Positions 47,519 through 57,198 of a DNA stretch of 64,000 nt are shown here, one piece after another. Below the pieces are notes generated by a model. The model was given only the letters and a program-made list of their open reading frames with translations, was not told where the DNA came from and ran no database searches. Both the position numbers and the translations under genes were made by a program. The DNA is from Stenotrophomonas sp. SAU14A_NAIMI4_8 (GTDB lineage: Bacteria; Pseudomonadota; Gammaproteobacteria; Xanthomonadales; Xanthomonadaceae). Every line of letters begins with the position of its first letter. The stretch's first letter is position 1. The stretch spans positions 2,211,680 through 2,275,679 of the forward strand of contig NZ_CP025999.1 in the NCBI RefSeq assembly GCF_003086695.1. Reading direction: 5' to 3'.

Positions 47519-48673
47519 TCAGGGCGAAGGTGGCGGCGTTTGTTCGAGGGCCTGCGCCACGCGGGCAGAGGCGGCGACGTCGCCGCTGTGTGCCAGCAGT
47601 TCGGCCACGTGCTGCAGCTGTGCGCGGCTCAGGCCAACGCGCTGGCTGGCCGCCATGTGCGAGCGCAGCTGCGATTCCACCCCGGGCAGGGCCGCCAACG
47701 CACCCACGGTGGCCAGCTCGCGGCTCTGCCAGTCCAGGCTGTCACGTTCGAAGATGTCCCCGAACAGGTGGGTCTGCAGGAACTGGTTGATGATCGGCAC
47801 GAAGTCCATCAACGGTCCGCCGACCGGCGCGCCCGCGATGCGGGTCTGGTTGGCAATGCCCGCCTCGCGCAGCGCGTCGCCCACCGGCACCGCTGCGGCG
47901 GGCGGCTTTCCGGGCGCGGTTGCCCTGCCCTGCGCCTCACGCGCCTGCACCACGCGCATCAGTTCACCCAGCGCGTTGAGGCTCTTCGGGAACCCAGCGT
48001 AGGCATACAGCTGGACCAGCACTTCCTTGGCCTCGCTCACGGTCAGTCCTGCATCCAGCCCGCGCTGCAACGCGTGGCTGAGCTGGGACATGTTGCCGGT
48101 GGCCATGGCGGCGGCGATCAATGGTATCGCCTGCTGACGCGGCGACAGCAGGCCGGGTACGGCATCGTCGAGGCTGGCGGCTGCCTGCTGGTACTGCGCA
48201 TCGCTGACCTGTTCCAGCCAGTCCACGGCCTTGCCCTCGGCCACCCCGGTCACCGCCAGATGGGTCATGGCGCTGTGCGGCGCAGCGCCGTGCCAATGCT
48301 TCACGCCGGCCGGGCAGACCACTACGTCGCCAGGGTTGATCTGCCGCACCGGCTTGCCCCATTCCTGGGTCAGGCCCACTCCGGAAGTGACGATCAGACG
48401 TTACCCGGCCCGATGCGTATGCCAGGCCGAGCGCGCGCCCGGTTCGAAGCTGACGTACGCAGAAGAGACGGGCACTGCGGCGTCGGCCGCGAACAGCGGA
48501 TCGACCCGCACCGTACCGACGAAGTTCGCGGCCGGGCCGGCAACCGAGGCCTGGCTGCCGGCGCGAGTGATCTGCTGCATGGCTTCATCCGCTGCCCCGG
48601 CGGCGGGCGCCGCTACGCTCAGTGCGGCGCCCAGCAGCGCGGTGCGCGCAGGTGATGTGCGCGGGCCGCTCAT
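47519..48673 (-). pseudogene. Exported cupin-CMD fusion interrupted by a TAA stop
   Basis: The frame from ATG 48673 (signal RTALLGAALSVAAPAAGAAD, then the cupin motif PGARSAWHTHRAG) hits TAA at 48401-48403 and continues in the same frame without any insertion or deletion (RLIVTSG by alignment, [29 protein letters not shown]) into two CMD units ([51 protein letters not shown]) to 47519. In the island A relative the stop position is Gln (AGQRLL), so a single C-to-T change (CAA to TAA) explains it. Intact length would be 384 residues. In island A cupin and CMD are separate overlapping genes. The ATG overlaps the hydrolase stop (ATGA). Confidence 0.88.
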
Positions 48674-49725
48674 GGTGCCAGCGTCCGCACATAGAACGTG
48701 GTCAGTGACGCCACGGCCGCATCCACGTACTTCGGCACCCAGTACGTTTCGATATGAGTGGCGCCGTCCAGCAGCACCAGCTGCTTGTCGCGGGTGCCGA
48801 TCGCCTTGGCATAGGCGTCCTGGGTCATGTACAGGCTGTCGGCCTTGCTGCCGGCGATCATCAACAGCGGCTGGTTGATCAGTTCGATCTGACTGGTGGC
48901 ATCCCAGCGCATCAGATCCAGCAAGCTGCTGGTGGTGTAGCGGAAGGTGGAATTGGGGTGGGCGTGGGTTTTCCAGTAATACTGGTAGCCCTGCCGGTAC
49001 AGGTCGAACGGGAGCTTGGCGATCTGCGCGTCACTCAGGTTGGCATCGCCGGAATACTGCACGTCACCGCCAGCGGCTTCCTGCGCGCGTGCCTGCGAAG
49101 CCTGCTGCAGGCGCTGCTGGATCGTGTCCCGTTGCGAGTCGGCATAGCCGTTGCGGCGTACCCGCCCGGAATTGAACATGCTGATGGTCGCAACGGCCTT
49201 GAAGCGCTTGTCGGTCTGAGCGGCCGCCAGCGAGTAGCCACCGCCGCCACAGATGCCCAGCAGGCCCAGGCGGGCAGTATCCGCACCCGGGTAGCGCGCA
49301 ATGTAGTCGGCCATGCCGTGGATGTCTTCGATGCGGTGGGCCGGGATATCCACGCTGCGCGGCTCGCCACCGCTTGCGCCCTGGTAGGCGGCATCGGCGG
49401 CGATGGTGATGTAGCCCTGTTCGGCCAGCCGCTGCGCGTACAGCCCGGCCACCTGTTCTTTCACCCCGCCGTTGGGATGGGCCACCACCACCACCGGATA
49501 TGCCTTGGCCGCATCGTAGTTGGCCGGCGTATAGACGTTGGCGGCGATGCGGATGCCATCCAGCTGATAGGACACCGGATGGATGTTGACCGCACCGTCG
49601 ACATTGGCGGTGAGTGCGCCGTCATAGACGAGCGTGTAGGGGTTGCGTGTGTAGTCTGCTGCGGACACAGCCCCAGCCGCACACGCGGCCAGCGACAGAA
49701 CGATTGACGTCATTGCGTGCCTCAT
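48670..49725 (-). CDS. Exported alpha/beta hydrolase, Cys-elbow type
   Basis: 351 residues with a signal peptide (MTSIVLSLAACAAGAVSAAD; its AAC is a weak lipobox). HPNGGVKEQVAGLYAQRLAEQGYITIAADAAYQGASGGEPR, elbow GICGGG (Cys), and His in GATHIETYW. It belongs to the same family as the hydrolases at 12557, 31717 and 32660. First gene of an operon with the cupin-CMD pseudogene and the Tat-exported reductase. Confidence 0.9.
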   Translation of the reverse strand: MRHAMTSIVLSLAACAAGAVSAADYTRNPYTLVYDGALTANVDGAVNIHPVSYQLDGIRIAANVYTPANYDAAKAYPVVVVAHPNGGVKEQVAGLYAQRLAEQGYITIAADAAYQGASGGEPRSVDIPAHRIEDIHGMADYIARYPGADTARLGLLGICGGGGYSLAAAQTDKRFKAVATISMFNSGRVRRNGYADSQRDTIQQRLQQASQARAQEAAGGDVQYSGDANLSDAQIAKLPFDLYRQGYQYYWKTHAHPNSTFRYTTSSLLDLMRWDATSQIELINQPLLMIAGSKADSLYMTQDAYAKAIGTRDKQLVLLDGATHIETYWVPKYVDAAVASLTTFYVRTLAP

Positions 49726-49837
49726 CGGTAGTTCTCCTGCTTCGTGCAGGAAAACTACCGGTCGAGGCGCAGCGGAAACAGGGCATCAGCTGGATATCAG
49801 TCATACCCTCAGTGCATGAATCACCTGGGCAACGTCC

Positions 49838-49859
49838 AGTCGAGCAAGCTCGACTCTAC
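49838..49859 (-). repeat. SMAG/REP palindrome
   Basis: Exact copy; its TAG is the stop codon of the gene ending at 49856. Confidence 0.92.
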
Positions 49860-50506
49860 AGACGATGCACGGCCTCGAACACCGGGGTCTGGCCTTCGGT
49901 CAGCTCAATGATGCGGCGGCTGACCTGTGGCTGTTCCACCAACGCCAGCAGCGCGGCCGCCACGTCCGCACGCGGAACCTCGCCATAGGCAATGGCCAAG
50001 CCCGCATGTACCCGCCCCGTACCGGGCGCATCGGTCAGCGTGCCGGGCCGCAGGATCACCCAGTCCAGACTGCTGCTGGCCAGGTGCACATCCGCCGCCT
50101 TCTTCACCGCCATGTAGTTTTCGAACGTATCCGACAAGTGCTTGCCGCGACCGGCTTCGGGGAACGCCGACACCAGCAGGAAGCGCGGCACCTGTGCCAG
50201 GGTTGCAGCGGCCACGGCCAGTTCCAGGCCGCGCCCGTCGATGGCATCGGTCATGGCCGTGCCGCCCTTGCCGCCTGCGCCGGCCGTGAACACCACCACG
50301 TCACTGCCCTGCATCAATGTGGCCAGCGCATCGGCCTGCAGCTGCAGCAGGTCGCCTTGCACGGGCTGTGCGCCCAACGCGGACAGCTCGGCCGTCTGTT
50401 CGGCAGAACGATGCATGGCCACCACGCGGTGTCCACGCGCCGCCGCCTGCTGCACCAGTGCGCGGCCGACCTTTCCAGCCGCGCCAATCACAAATATCCG
50501 GCTCAT
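49856..50506 (-). CDS. NAD(P)H-binding (atypical SDR) protein
   Basis: 216 residues from ATG 50506. The cofactor loop GAAGKVGRALVQQAAARGHRVVAM lies at the N-terminus; further motifs are DVVVFTAGAGGKGG, YMAVKKAADVHLASSSLDWVILRPGTLTD and ISRRIIELTEG-like end. This is the small NAD(P)H-binding family (PF13460 type), reductase or sensor. A longer frame upstream to 50992 is not conserved-looking. The stop comes from the GTAG repeat. Confidence 0.9.
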   Translation of the reverse strand: MSRIFVIGAAGKVGRALVQQAAARGHRVVAMHRSAEQTAELSALGAQPVQGDLLQLQADALATLMQGSDVVVFTAGAGGKGGTAMTDAIDGRGLELAVAAATLAQVPRFLLVSAFPEAGRGKHLSDTFENYMAVKKAADVHLASSSLDWVILRPGTLTDAPGTGRVHAGLAIAYGEVPRADVAAALLALVEQPQVSRRIIELTEGQTPVFEAVHRL

Positions 50507-50618
50507 TGAAGGTCCTCTGCGAAGGCAATGCCACGTAGTGTGCAATGCCAGAATGAAACCAGGCGTGATCACCGCTATGCTGCGCCTTGACCCATCCATC
50601 ACCGACAAGGAAGCACGA

Positions 50619-51233
50619 GTGAGAACGTACCATCGCCATACGCCGCTGTTTGCATTGATGATCGCTGGCCTGCTCCCGGCCGCAGCGCAGGCCTCAGCCC
50701 GCTGCGAAGTGATTGCCGATTCGATGGCTCGCCATCCTGCAGCGGTGGCCGAACTGAAGTATCCCGCCACTGCCCTTGCACCCGCCCACGAGGCGAAGCT
50801 GCGCGTGCAGGTGGCCGCCGATGGCACCGCCAAGGAAGTGGCAGTGGAAAGCCCGCACGATGCGGAGCCGGTGCGTCGTAGCGCACAACAGTGGCGGTAC
50901 CGCTGCGAAGGTAACCAGGGCGGCACCGCCGAGTGGGTGCTTCCTCTTGCAGCCCAGCACTGCAAGGTGGACCTGACCAGCAAGGCACACAATCCGCCCC
51001 GCTATCCGCCCGCCGCATTCCGCGACAACGTGCAGGGCACCGTGCTGCTGGCGCTGCAACCGCAGGGCGATGGCAAGACCGCGCGCCTGGCCTACGTGAC
51101 CCAGAGCAGCGGTTCACCGCTGTTGGACGATGCAGCGCTGGCCGCAGGCAAGCGCTGGACGTTTGCCTGCGGCACAGGATTCGATGCCTCCGAGCCGGCG
51201 CAGGAAGTACCGATCCGTTTCGTGCTGAACTGA
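50619..51233 (+). CDS. Exported protein with two TonB C-terminal-like domains
   Basis: 204 residues from GTG 50619, which AAGGA precedes by 7 bases. Signal peptide (FALMIAGLLPAAAQASA). Two related segments follow: AELKYPATALAPAHEAKLRVQVAADGTAKEVAVESPHDAEPVRRSAQQWRYRC and PPRYPPAAFRDNVQGTVLLALQPQGDGKTARLAYVTQSSGSPLLDDAALAAGKRWTF, each of the TonB C-terminal type. The normal TonB membrane anchor and Pro-rich linker are missing, so it is not a standard energy transducer. A bidirectional hairpin follows. Confidence 0.82.
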   Translation: MRTYHRHTPLFALMIAGLLPAAAQASARCEVIADSMARHPAAVAELKYPATALAPAHEAKLRVQVAADGTAKEVAVESPHDAEPVRRSAQQWRYRCEGNQGGTAEWVLPLAAQHCKVDLTSKAHNPPRYPPAAFRDNVQGTVLLALQPQGDGKTARLAYVTQSSGSPLLDDAALAAGKRWTFACGTGFDASEPAQEVPIRFVLN

Positions 51234-51250
51234 CGGCAGGTTCGCGACGT

Positions 51251-51280
51251 GGCAGGGCCGAGCGCGTGCTCGGCCCTGCC
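51251..51280. terminator. Bidirectional terminator
   Basis: Perfect 13-base stem (GGCAGGGCCGAGC / GCTCGGCCCTGCC) with a GCGT loop between convergent genes ending at 51233 and 51289. Confidence 0.8.
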
Positions 51281-51288
51281 CGCTGTAC

Positions 51289-54200
51289 TCAGTATTTCTT
51301 TTCCAGGTTCAGCTGCACGCCGTGGTCAGTGTCGCTGCTGCTGCCGAACAGGCCGCGGTATTCCAGCCGCAGGCTGAACTCACGCTCGGTCTGCAGCACC
51401 GCGCCCAGGCCGAACACGAAACGGTTGGTCTTCAGGCCATCGATCGCGCTGCGATAGAACGGCCCGCCCGGCAGATCGGCGTAGTTCATGATCACCGTAC
51501 TGTCGTCCTGGAAGTCATGCTGGTATTCCAGCCGCAGCTGCGGCGTCAACGTGCCGACGCTGACCGGTACCCGGTAGTCCATGCGCAGGCCCAGGCTGGC
51601 CGTGGTGGTGTCCACGTCCTGGTCCTGGTAGTGCAGCGCATGAATCGGGTCGCCCTGTTCGGTGTAGGCATCGAGCGTGGCCCGGGCCAGATCCAGGCGC
51701 GCATACGGGGTCAGCGACAGACGGTCGCGCCGGTAGTCTCCGCCCACCGAAAGTGACGCCAGCCACTGGCTGCCATCCCGTTTGCCCTGCACCATTGCGC
51801 CATTGGCCGTCACGTAACGGCGCGAATCGAACGACAGCAACTGGTAGCCCAGCAGGGTGTCCACGAAGAAGTGGTCGCCCGGGTGGTAGCTGCTGTACAC
51901 GGCCAGGGTGTAGCTCTCGCCCTTGCTGCGGGTATCGTTGTGGCCGACATCGGTGGTATCGCGGCCGTAGCCGATGCCCGCACCGATGGCGAAATCGCTG
52001 CTCAGGCGGGTATCGGCACCGGCACTGACACCGCTGGTCTGGAAGTCGAAGCCGGCACTGCCGGAACGACCATCGCGATCACCGTTGTTGATCGAACCGC
52101 CCGTCCACAGCGTCAAGCTGCCGCCTTCGCCGCCACGGTTGCGCGGCGCCGCTGCGTTGCCTGCAGTTGCGCCTGCACCTGCTGCCGTGTCATCGGGCAT
52201 GCCGAGCGGACGGCAGTCGCTGCCCGGCGTACGCCATCCGTCTTCCTGGCAGCGGCGGTCCACGCCGAAGCTCAGCCCGTTCTCGAAGCGTGCGCCCTCC
52301 CCGCCCTGATGCAGCCCTTCCATGCGGCGCTGGAAGTTGCCGATCTGGGTGGTGGCGAAGCGACGCGCGGTGGCCGTCTGCGCGCCCAGCAGGCCCATCA
52401 CTTCGGCATCCTGGGTCGGGTCCGGCCGGCTGATCACATCGAAGGTGACGGTGGCCGGGGCCGAGGTGGTGAACGCATTGGCCAGGGTGAACGTTGCCGT
52501 CGCGGTGCCCGAGAACGCCGCGGCCGGGGTGAACGTCAGGCGGTAGCCGGCATTGGCCCCGCTGCCCGAGGCCGCGATGGTGGCGGTGCCGGCATTCGCC
52601 GGCGACAGCGAGACCAGCGTCGCCGCGGTGAACGGGCCACCGGTCGCGCCGTTGGTCAGTTCCACCACGACCGGCACGCCCGCATTGGCGGTGAGCCGCT
52701 GCGATGCCGCCACCGGCACCGCGTTCACCGTCACCGTGGTGGTGATGGGCGCCGATGCACCGAAGCTGTTATTCAAGGTGTAGACGATGTTCTGCGGGCC
52801 AGACGTGGTGGCCAGCGGCGTGTAGGTGATGATCGTGCCGTCCACCGTGGTGGTGCCGGTGGCCGGTGCGGACACCAGGGTGACCCCGGTGAACGGCCCG
52901 CCGCTGGCGCCCACGGCTGCATCGATCAGCACGGCCTGGCCGGCCAGTGTGACCACGCCTGCGCGCGGCTGACCCACCGGTACCGGCAGTGCATTGACCG
53001 CAATGGCCACGGTCGCGGCGGCCGAACTGCCACCTGGCCCGCTGGCGATGTAGGTGAAACTGTCGGCGCCGAAGTAGTTGGCTGCTGGCGTGTAGACCAC
53101 ATTCAGACCGCTGACGACGGCCGTGCCGTGCGCGGGCGCGCTGGCCACGGCAATCGCCGTGATCACGCCCGTGTCATTGCCCGTGACCGGAATGGTGACC
53201 GCCTGTTGCGCCATCGTGGTGGCCGTATCGTCGGTGGCGACCGGCAACGCCTCGCTGATGACGAGGGTGTAGCTCTGGCTGGCGTTGTAGCCGGCATCGT
53301 CGGTGGAGCGAAGTACGAACGTGTAGCTGCCGGCGGTGGTGGGGGTGCCACTGAGTACGCCTGCCGAACTTAAGGCGAGACCGGGTGGCAGTGCGCCGGA
53401 AACCACTGCGTAGGTGTACGGCGCAATGCCGCCGCTGCTGGTCAGAGTCTGCGAGTAGGCCGTGGCGACCACACCCCCCGGCAGCGTGGCCGGGGCGATG
53501 ACCACGGTGGCCGGGTCAACCAAGAAGGTGTAGACGCTGTCAGCGGTCTGCCCGTTGCCATCGGTCACCCGCACGGTGATGCTGAAGTTGCCATCCGAAC
53601 GCGGAATGCCGGTCACCGCACCGCTGGAACTGAGAGACAGCCCTTGCGGCAGCGCGCCTGCCAGCAGTGCATAGGTGTACGGTGCGGTGCCGCCGCTGGC
53701 AGTGAACTGCGCGCCGTAGGCGAGCGCCGCAGTGCCGTTGGGCAGCGTGGGCGGATCAACGCTGATCGTCGGTGCGGCCACCACGATGGTGTAGTTCTGT
53801 TGCAGGTTGAACGGGGCCCCGGTACCGACGGTGGAGTCCGCCGAACGGATCGTGACGTTGTAACTCCCCGGCATCGTCGGGGTACCGGAAAGAACGCCTG
53901 CCGAACTGAAACTGACGCCCACCGGCAGTGAACCCGTAACCACTGAATAGCTGTAAGGCGCGGTTCCGCCACTCGTGCCGAAGTTGATGGTGCTGGCGGT
54001 CCCGTAAGGCATGAGCAGGTTGCCTGGCGCCGGCGTCATGTTGAGCGTGGGTGCAGCCACCGTGAGCGAAAACCCCTGGACAACGGTGAACGGCCCGTTG
54101 CCAGTGCTGCTGTCGGTGGCGCTGGCATTGAGCGTAAAGGGTCCCGCCGCAGCAGGCGTGCCGCTGACCGTAACGCTGTTTGCCGTCGTTCCGGTGATGC

Positions 54201-56346
54201 TCAGCCCGGCCGGCAGGCCCGTGACCGTGTAGTTGCTGTAGGGCGCCGCGCCCCCATTCCAGGTGAATGTCTGGCTGTAGCTAGAGCCGACCGTGGCGCT
54301 GAACGGACTATTGGCCGAGACGGTAATGGTCGGGTTGCCCACGGTGATCGTCACTGTAGCCGGTGCAGAAGTTCCGGCACTGTTGGTGGCGGTATAGGTG
54401 AAGCTGTCCGGGCCGGCGTAGCCGGCGTTGGGTTGGTAGGTCACTGTCGTTCCGCTGGCAATGGCCGTGCCGTGTGCGGGCGCGGTGCCGATTGCCACCG
54501 AAGTGGCGGCGCCGCCGGTGAGGTTCAGCGTGATCGGGTTGGAGCCACTGTTGTACGCCACGGCTGCCGAAACAGGATTGGTCACCGGCGGACTGCTGAT
54601 GACCTGCAGCACGTAACCGCGCGGTGCCGAGTTGTACGGACCGCTGCCGGTGGCGCTGTCCGTTGCGATTACCGCGAAGTTGAAGGTGCCTGCCGCGGTA
54701 GGCGAGCCGGAAAGCTGGCCGCCCGCCGAAAGCGTGACACCTGCAGGCAACGCGCCAGCCGAGATTGAATAGGTGTAGGGCGCCACGCCACCGCTGGCGG
54801 GGTTGAGCGCGGCACTGTACGCCGTGTTCTGGGTCGCATCGGCCAGGGTGGTAGCCGGAAGATTGACCGTGGGCGGCGCAATGGTCAGCGAATAGGGACG
54901 GGAGCCGGTGTACGGACCGGTACCGCCGGAGCTGTCGGTGGCGGTGAGGGTGAAATTGAACGTGCCTCCGGCCGTAGGGGTGCCCGACATTGTGCCGCTG
55001 GAGCCCAGGCTGAGTCCGGTAGGGAGGGAGCCAGAGGTAACCGCGTAGCTGTACGTGGGCGTTCCCCCTGTCGCCGTGATGACCTGGCTGTAACTGGCGC
55101 CAACCGTACCGTTGGGCAGCGTGCTGGGGTCGACGGCAATCGTCGGCACGTTCACGGTGAGCGTGTACGCACGCGTGCCCTGGAAGCCGCTTGCATCGGT
55201 GGCACGTGCGGTGAAGTTGAAGGTGCCTCCCGACGTTGGCGTGCCGCTCACCGCGCCGGTCGTGGTGTTGAGGGTCAGCCCGGGCGGCAAGGTGCCAGCA
55301 CTGAGGTCAAAGGTGTACGGCGCGGTACCGCCACTGCCGGTGAGCGTCTGGTTGTACGCCACCCCGATGGCGGCAACGGTCAACGAGGCCGGGTTGACCA
55401 CAATGGTGGGCGGCGCCGCCACCACCAACGTGACCGTCTCCACCTCGGCATAGAAGCCGGGGCCGCTGCTGCTGTCGGTCACGCGGATGCCGAAGGTGTA
55501 AGTGCCTTGTGCCGTGGGCGTGCCACTGAGCGTATTGCCACTCAGTGACAGACCCGGGGGCAGTACGCCGCTGGCGGCCTCATGGGCCAAGGTGTAGGGC
55601 GCCACACCACCACTGGGGGTGAAGCTGACCGAATAGGCCACGCCCTGCCCGGCCGGTGGCGGCGAGGCCGGTGCAAGGCTCAGCACCGGGTTGGCAGTGG
55701 TGCCGCTGAACGCACGCGTGCCACTGACGCCGGCGTTGTCCGTTGCGCGCAGGGTGAAGGAGTACGCGCCGCGCTGGGTGGGGGTGCCGCTGAGCGTATT
55801 GCCGCCGAGGGCCACACCAGGGGGCAATGCGCCAGCATCGAGGCTGAACGTGTACGGTGCTGTGCCACCGCTGGCACTGAGGGTGCTGCTGAACGCGGTG
55901 CCCGCCTGCAGGCTCACGGCCGGGCTGGCATCCAGGGTGATGGCCGCGGCCGGGCCGATGGTGACGGTAACGGCGATGTCGCCACCCGAGTCATCCTGGA
56001 TGACGAAGGTATCGCTGGTGCCGTTGTCGCCGTTATGGGTGTAGGTCAGCGGCTGCGCATTGACCGTCTGCTGGCCCACGGTGCGGGTGCCATGAGTAGT
56101 GGTTGCTGTACCTGCAGAAACACCAAAACCGCCGTGGCAATGGTCGATGTCGATGGTCTGCGAGCCGCTATGGGCCACAGACATGCTCAGCGTTGGGCAG
56201 AACGTGGACGGTGCAGCGGCGGCCATCTGCGGCCACAGGCCGCAGATGCACAGCAGTGCAATCGCCAGCCAGGAACCGAACCATGAAACCAGGGCATGCG
56301 GACGCGCACGCGACGCCCCCACGCTGTGCGCTGAAGAAAGTTGCAT
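51289..56346 (-). CDS. Large autotransporter adhesin with Ig-like repeats
   Basis: 1685 residues from ATG 56346 (AGGGG before it; ATG at 56382 is an alternative). A long signal (ALVSWFGSWLAIALLCICGLWPQMAAAA) leads to nine putative-Ig (He_PIG-type) repeats recognisable by LPPGL.L......SGTPT..G.Y.F...ATD. Between and after them are cadherin/Big_9-like units (GPDSFTYTATNSAGTSAPATVTITV; GADSFTYIASGPGG). A linker (residues about 1330-1420) precedes the C-terminal autotransporter barrel (SLTLWTGGSINNGDRDG ... to the end LNLEKKY). It should thread its repeats to the cell surface as an adhesin. High repeat similarity makes it prone to recombination. Confidence 0.93.
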   Translation of the reverse strand: MQLSSAHSVGASRARPHALVSWFGSWLAIALLCICGLWPQMAAAAPSTFCPTLSMSVAHSGSQTIDIDHCHGGFGVSAGTATTTHGTRTVGQQTVNAQPLTYTHNGDNGTSDTFVIQDDSGGDIAVTVTIGPAAAITLDASPAVSLQAGTAFSSTLSASGGTAPYTFSLDAGALPPGVALGGNTLSGTPTQRGAYSFTLRATDNAGVSGTRAFSGTTANPVLSLAPASPPPAGQGVAYSVSFTPSGGVAPYTLAHEAASGVLPPGLSLSGNTLSGTPTAQGTYTFGIRVTDSSSGPGFYAEVETVTLVVAAPPTIVVNPASLTVAAIGVAYNQTLTGSGGTAPYTFDLSAGTLPPGLTLNTTTGAVSGTPTSGGTFNFTARATDASGFQGTRAYTLTVNVPTIAVDPSTLPNGTVGASYSQVITATGGTPTYSYAVTSGSLPTGLSLGSSGTMSGTPTAGGTFNFTLTATDSSGGTGPYTGSRPYSLTIAPPTVNLPATTLADATQNTAYSAALNPASGGVAPYTYSISAGALPAGVTLSAGGQLSGSPTAAGTFNFAVIATDSATGSGPYNSAPRGYVLQVISSPPVTNPVSAAVAYNSGSNPITLNLTGGAATSVAIGTAPAHGTAIASGTTVTYQPNAGYAGPDSFTYTATNSAGTSAPATVTITVGNPTITVSANSPFSATVGSSYSQTFTWNGGAAPYSNYTVTGLPAGLSITGTTANSVTVSGTPAAAGPFTLNASATDSSTGNGPFTVVQGFSLTVAAPTLNMTPAPGNLLMPYGTASTINFGTSGGTAPYSYSVVTGSLPVGVSFSSAGVLSGTPTMPGSYNVTIRSADSTVGTGAPFNLQQNYTIVVAAPTISVDPPTLPNGTAALAYGAQFTASGGTAPYTYALLAGALPQGLSLSSSGAVTGIPRSDGNFSITVRVTDGNGQTADSVYTFLVDPATVVIAPATLPGGVVATAYSQTLTSSGGIAPYTYAVVSGALPPGLALSSAGVLSGTPTTAGSYTFVLRSTDDAGYNASQSYTLVISEALPVATDDTATTMAQQAVTIPVTGNDTGVITAIAVASAPAHGTAVVSGLNVVYTPAANYFGADSFTYIASGPGGSSAAATVAIAVNALPVPVGQPRAGVVTLAGQAVLIDAAVGASGGPFTGVTLVSAPATGTTTVDGTIITYTPLATTSGPQNIVYTLNNSFGASAPITTTVTVNAVPVAASQRLTANAGVPVVVELTNGATGGPFTAATLVSLSPANAGTATIAASGSGANAGYRLTFTPAAAFSGTATATFTLANAFTTSAPATVTFDVISRPDPTQDAEVMGLLGAQTATARRFATTQIGNFQRRMEGLHQGGEGARFENGLSFGVDRRCQEDGWRTPGSDCRPLGMPDDTAAGAGATAGNAAAPRNRGGEGGSLTLWTGGSINNGDRDGRSGSAGFDFQTSGVSAGADTRLSSDFAIGAGIGYGRDTTDVGHNDTRSKGESYTLAVYSSYHPGDHFFVDTLLGYQLLSFDSRRYVTANGAMVQGKRDGSQWLASLSVGGDYRRDRLSLTPYARLDLARATLDAYTEQGDPIHALHYQDQDVDTTTASLGLRMDYRVPVSVGTLTPQLRLEYQHDFQDDSTVIMNYADLPGGPFYRSAIDGLKTNRFVFGLGAVLQTEREFSLRLEYRGLFGSSSDTDHGVQLNLEKKY

Positions 56347-56643
56347 GTTCTGCCCCTGTTGGCACTGCACAGGCGCGAACACTCCCAGGCGTCCGTGCCG
56401 GTACAGCGAGACCCTACCCCTGTCCGCGGACGCCAGGTCGGTGACCCGGGCCGCACCCCTTTAGAACGGCTGCGCCATATTCAAACAGTATTCCAGGGGT
56501 AAAGGGAAGTGCCCCCCTTTCCCGGCTTTCGATATTGCTGCGCATGCACAAAAATTTCACTTGAACCGCCCATGCTGACTGAGCGAGAGTAAATGCGGCC
56601 CGGACATGACGTCCGGCCATCACGCTATCGGGGGAATCAAGGC

Positions 56644-57168
56644 ATGACCGAAGTCTTCCTCGGGCAGATAATGCTCACGGGGTTCTCGTTTGCACCCAAA
56701 GATTTTGCTCTCTGCAACGGCCAATTGCTTTCGATTGCACAGAACCAGGCCCTGTTTTCGCTGCTGGGCACGCAGTACGGCGGGAACGGTACGACAAACT
56801 TCGCGTTGCCCAACATGCAATCGCGGACGCCGGTCGGCGCCGGGCCGTCGGCCGATCCGGGCTGGAATCCACCGCCGTATCAGCAAGGCCTCGTGGCTGG
56901 CGTGGAAAACGTGACACTGATCAGCAACGAAGTGCCCGCGCACACCGCGCAGGCCTACGGCACCACCGCGGCGGGTGCGGTACGCAACCCCACCAACGGT
57001 CTGTACGGCAACGACAGCGGACTTCTCTTCGGCCCGGACAACGGCACGTTGGTTCCTCTGCAAGGCGTTGGCACAGGGGGAGGCAGCCAGCCCCACCCGA
57101 ACCTGCAGCCCTATACGGCGATCAATTTCGTTATCGCAATTCAGGGCATTTACCCCTCGCGCAGCTGA
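56644..57168 (+). CDS. Tail-collar (MdpB-like) protein 1
   Basis: 174 residues. The phage-tail-collar domain fills the N-terminal half: FLGQIMLTGFSFAPKDFALCNGQLLSIAQNQALFSLLGTQYGGNGTTNFALPNMQSRTPVG. The end AINFVIAIQGIYPS is the family's usual C-terminus. These are called microcystin-dependent-protein-like or tail-collar proteins. No other phage genes are near, so it is a chromosomal set of three. The function of such free-standing sets is not settled. Confidence 0.9.
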   Translation: MTEVFLGQIMLTGFSFAPKDFALCNGQLLSIAQNQALFSLLGTQYGGNGTTNFALPNMQSRTPVGAGPSADPGWNPPPYQQGLVAGVENVTLISNEVPAHTAQAYGTTAAGAVRNPTNGLYGNDSGLLFGPDNGTLVPLQGVGTGGGSQPHPNLQPYTAINFVIAIQGIYPSRS

Positions 57169-57198
57169 CCGCGCCGACGACTGCTCAAGGAGCTTCAC

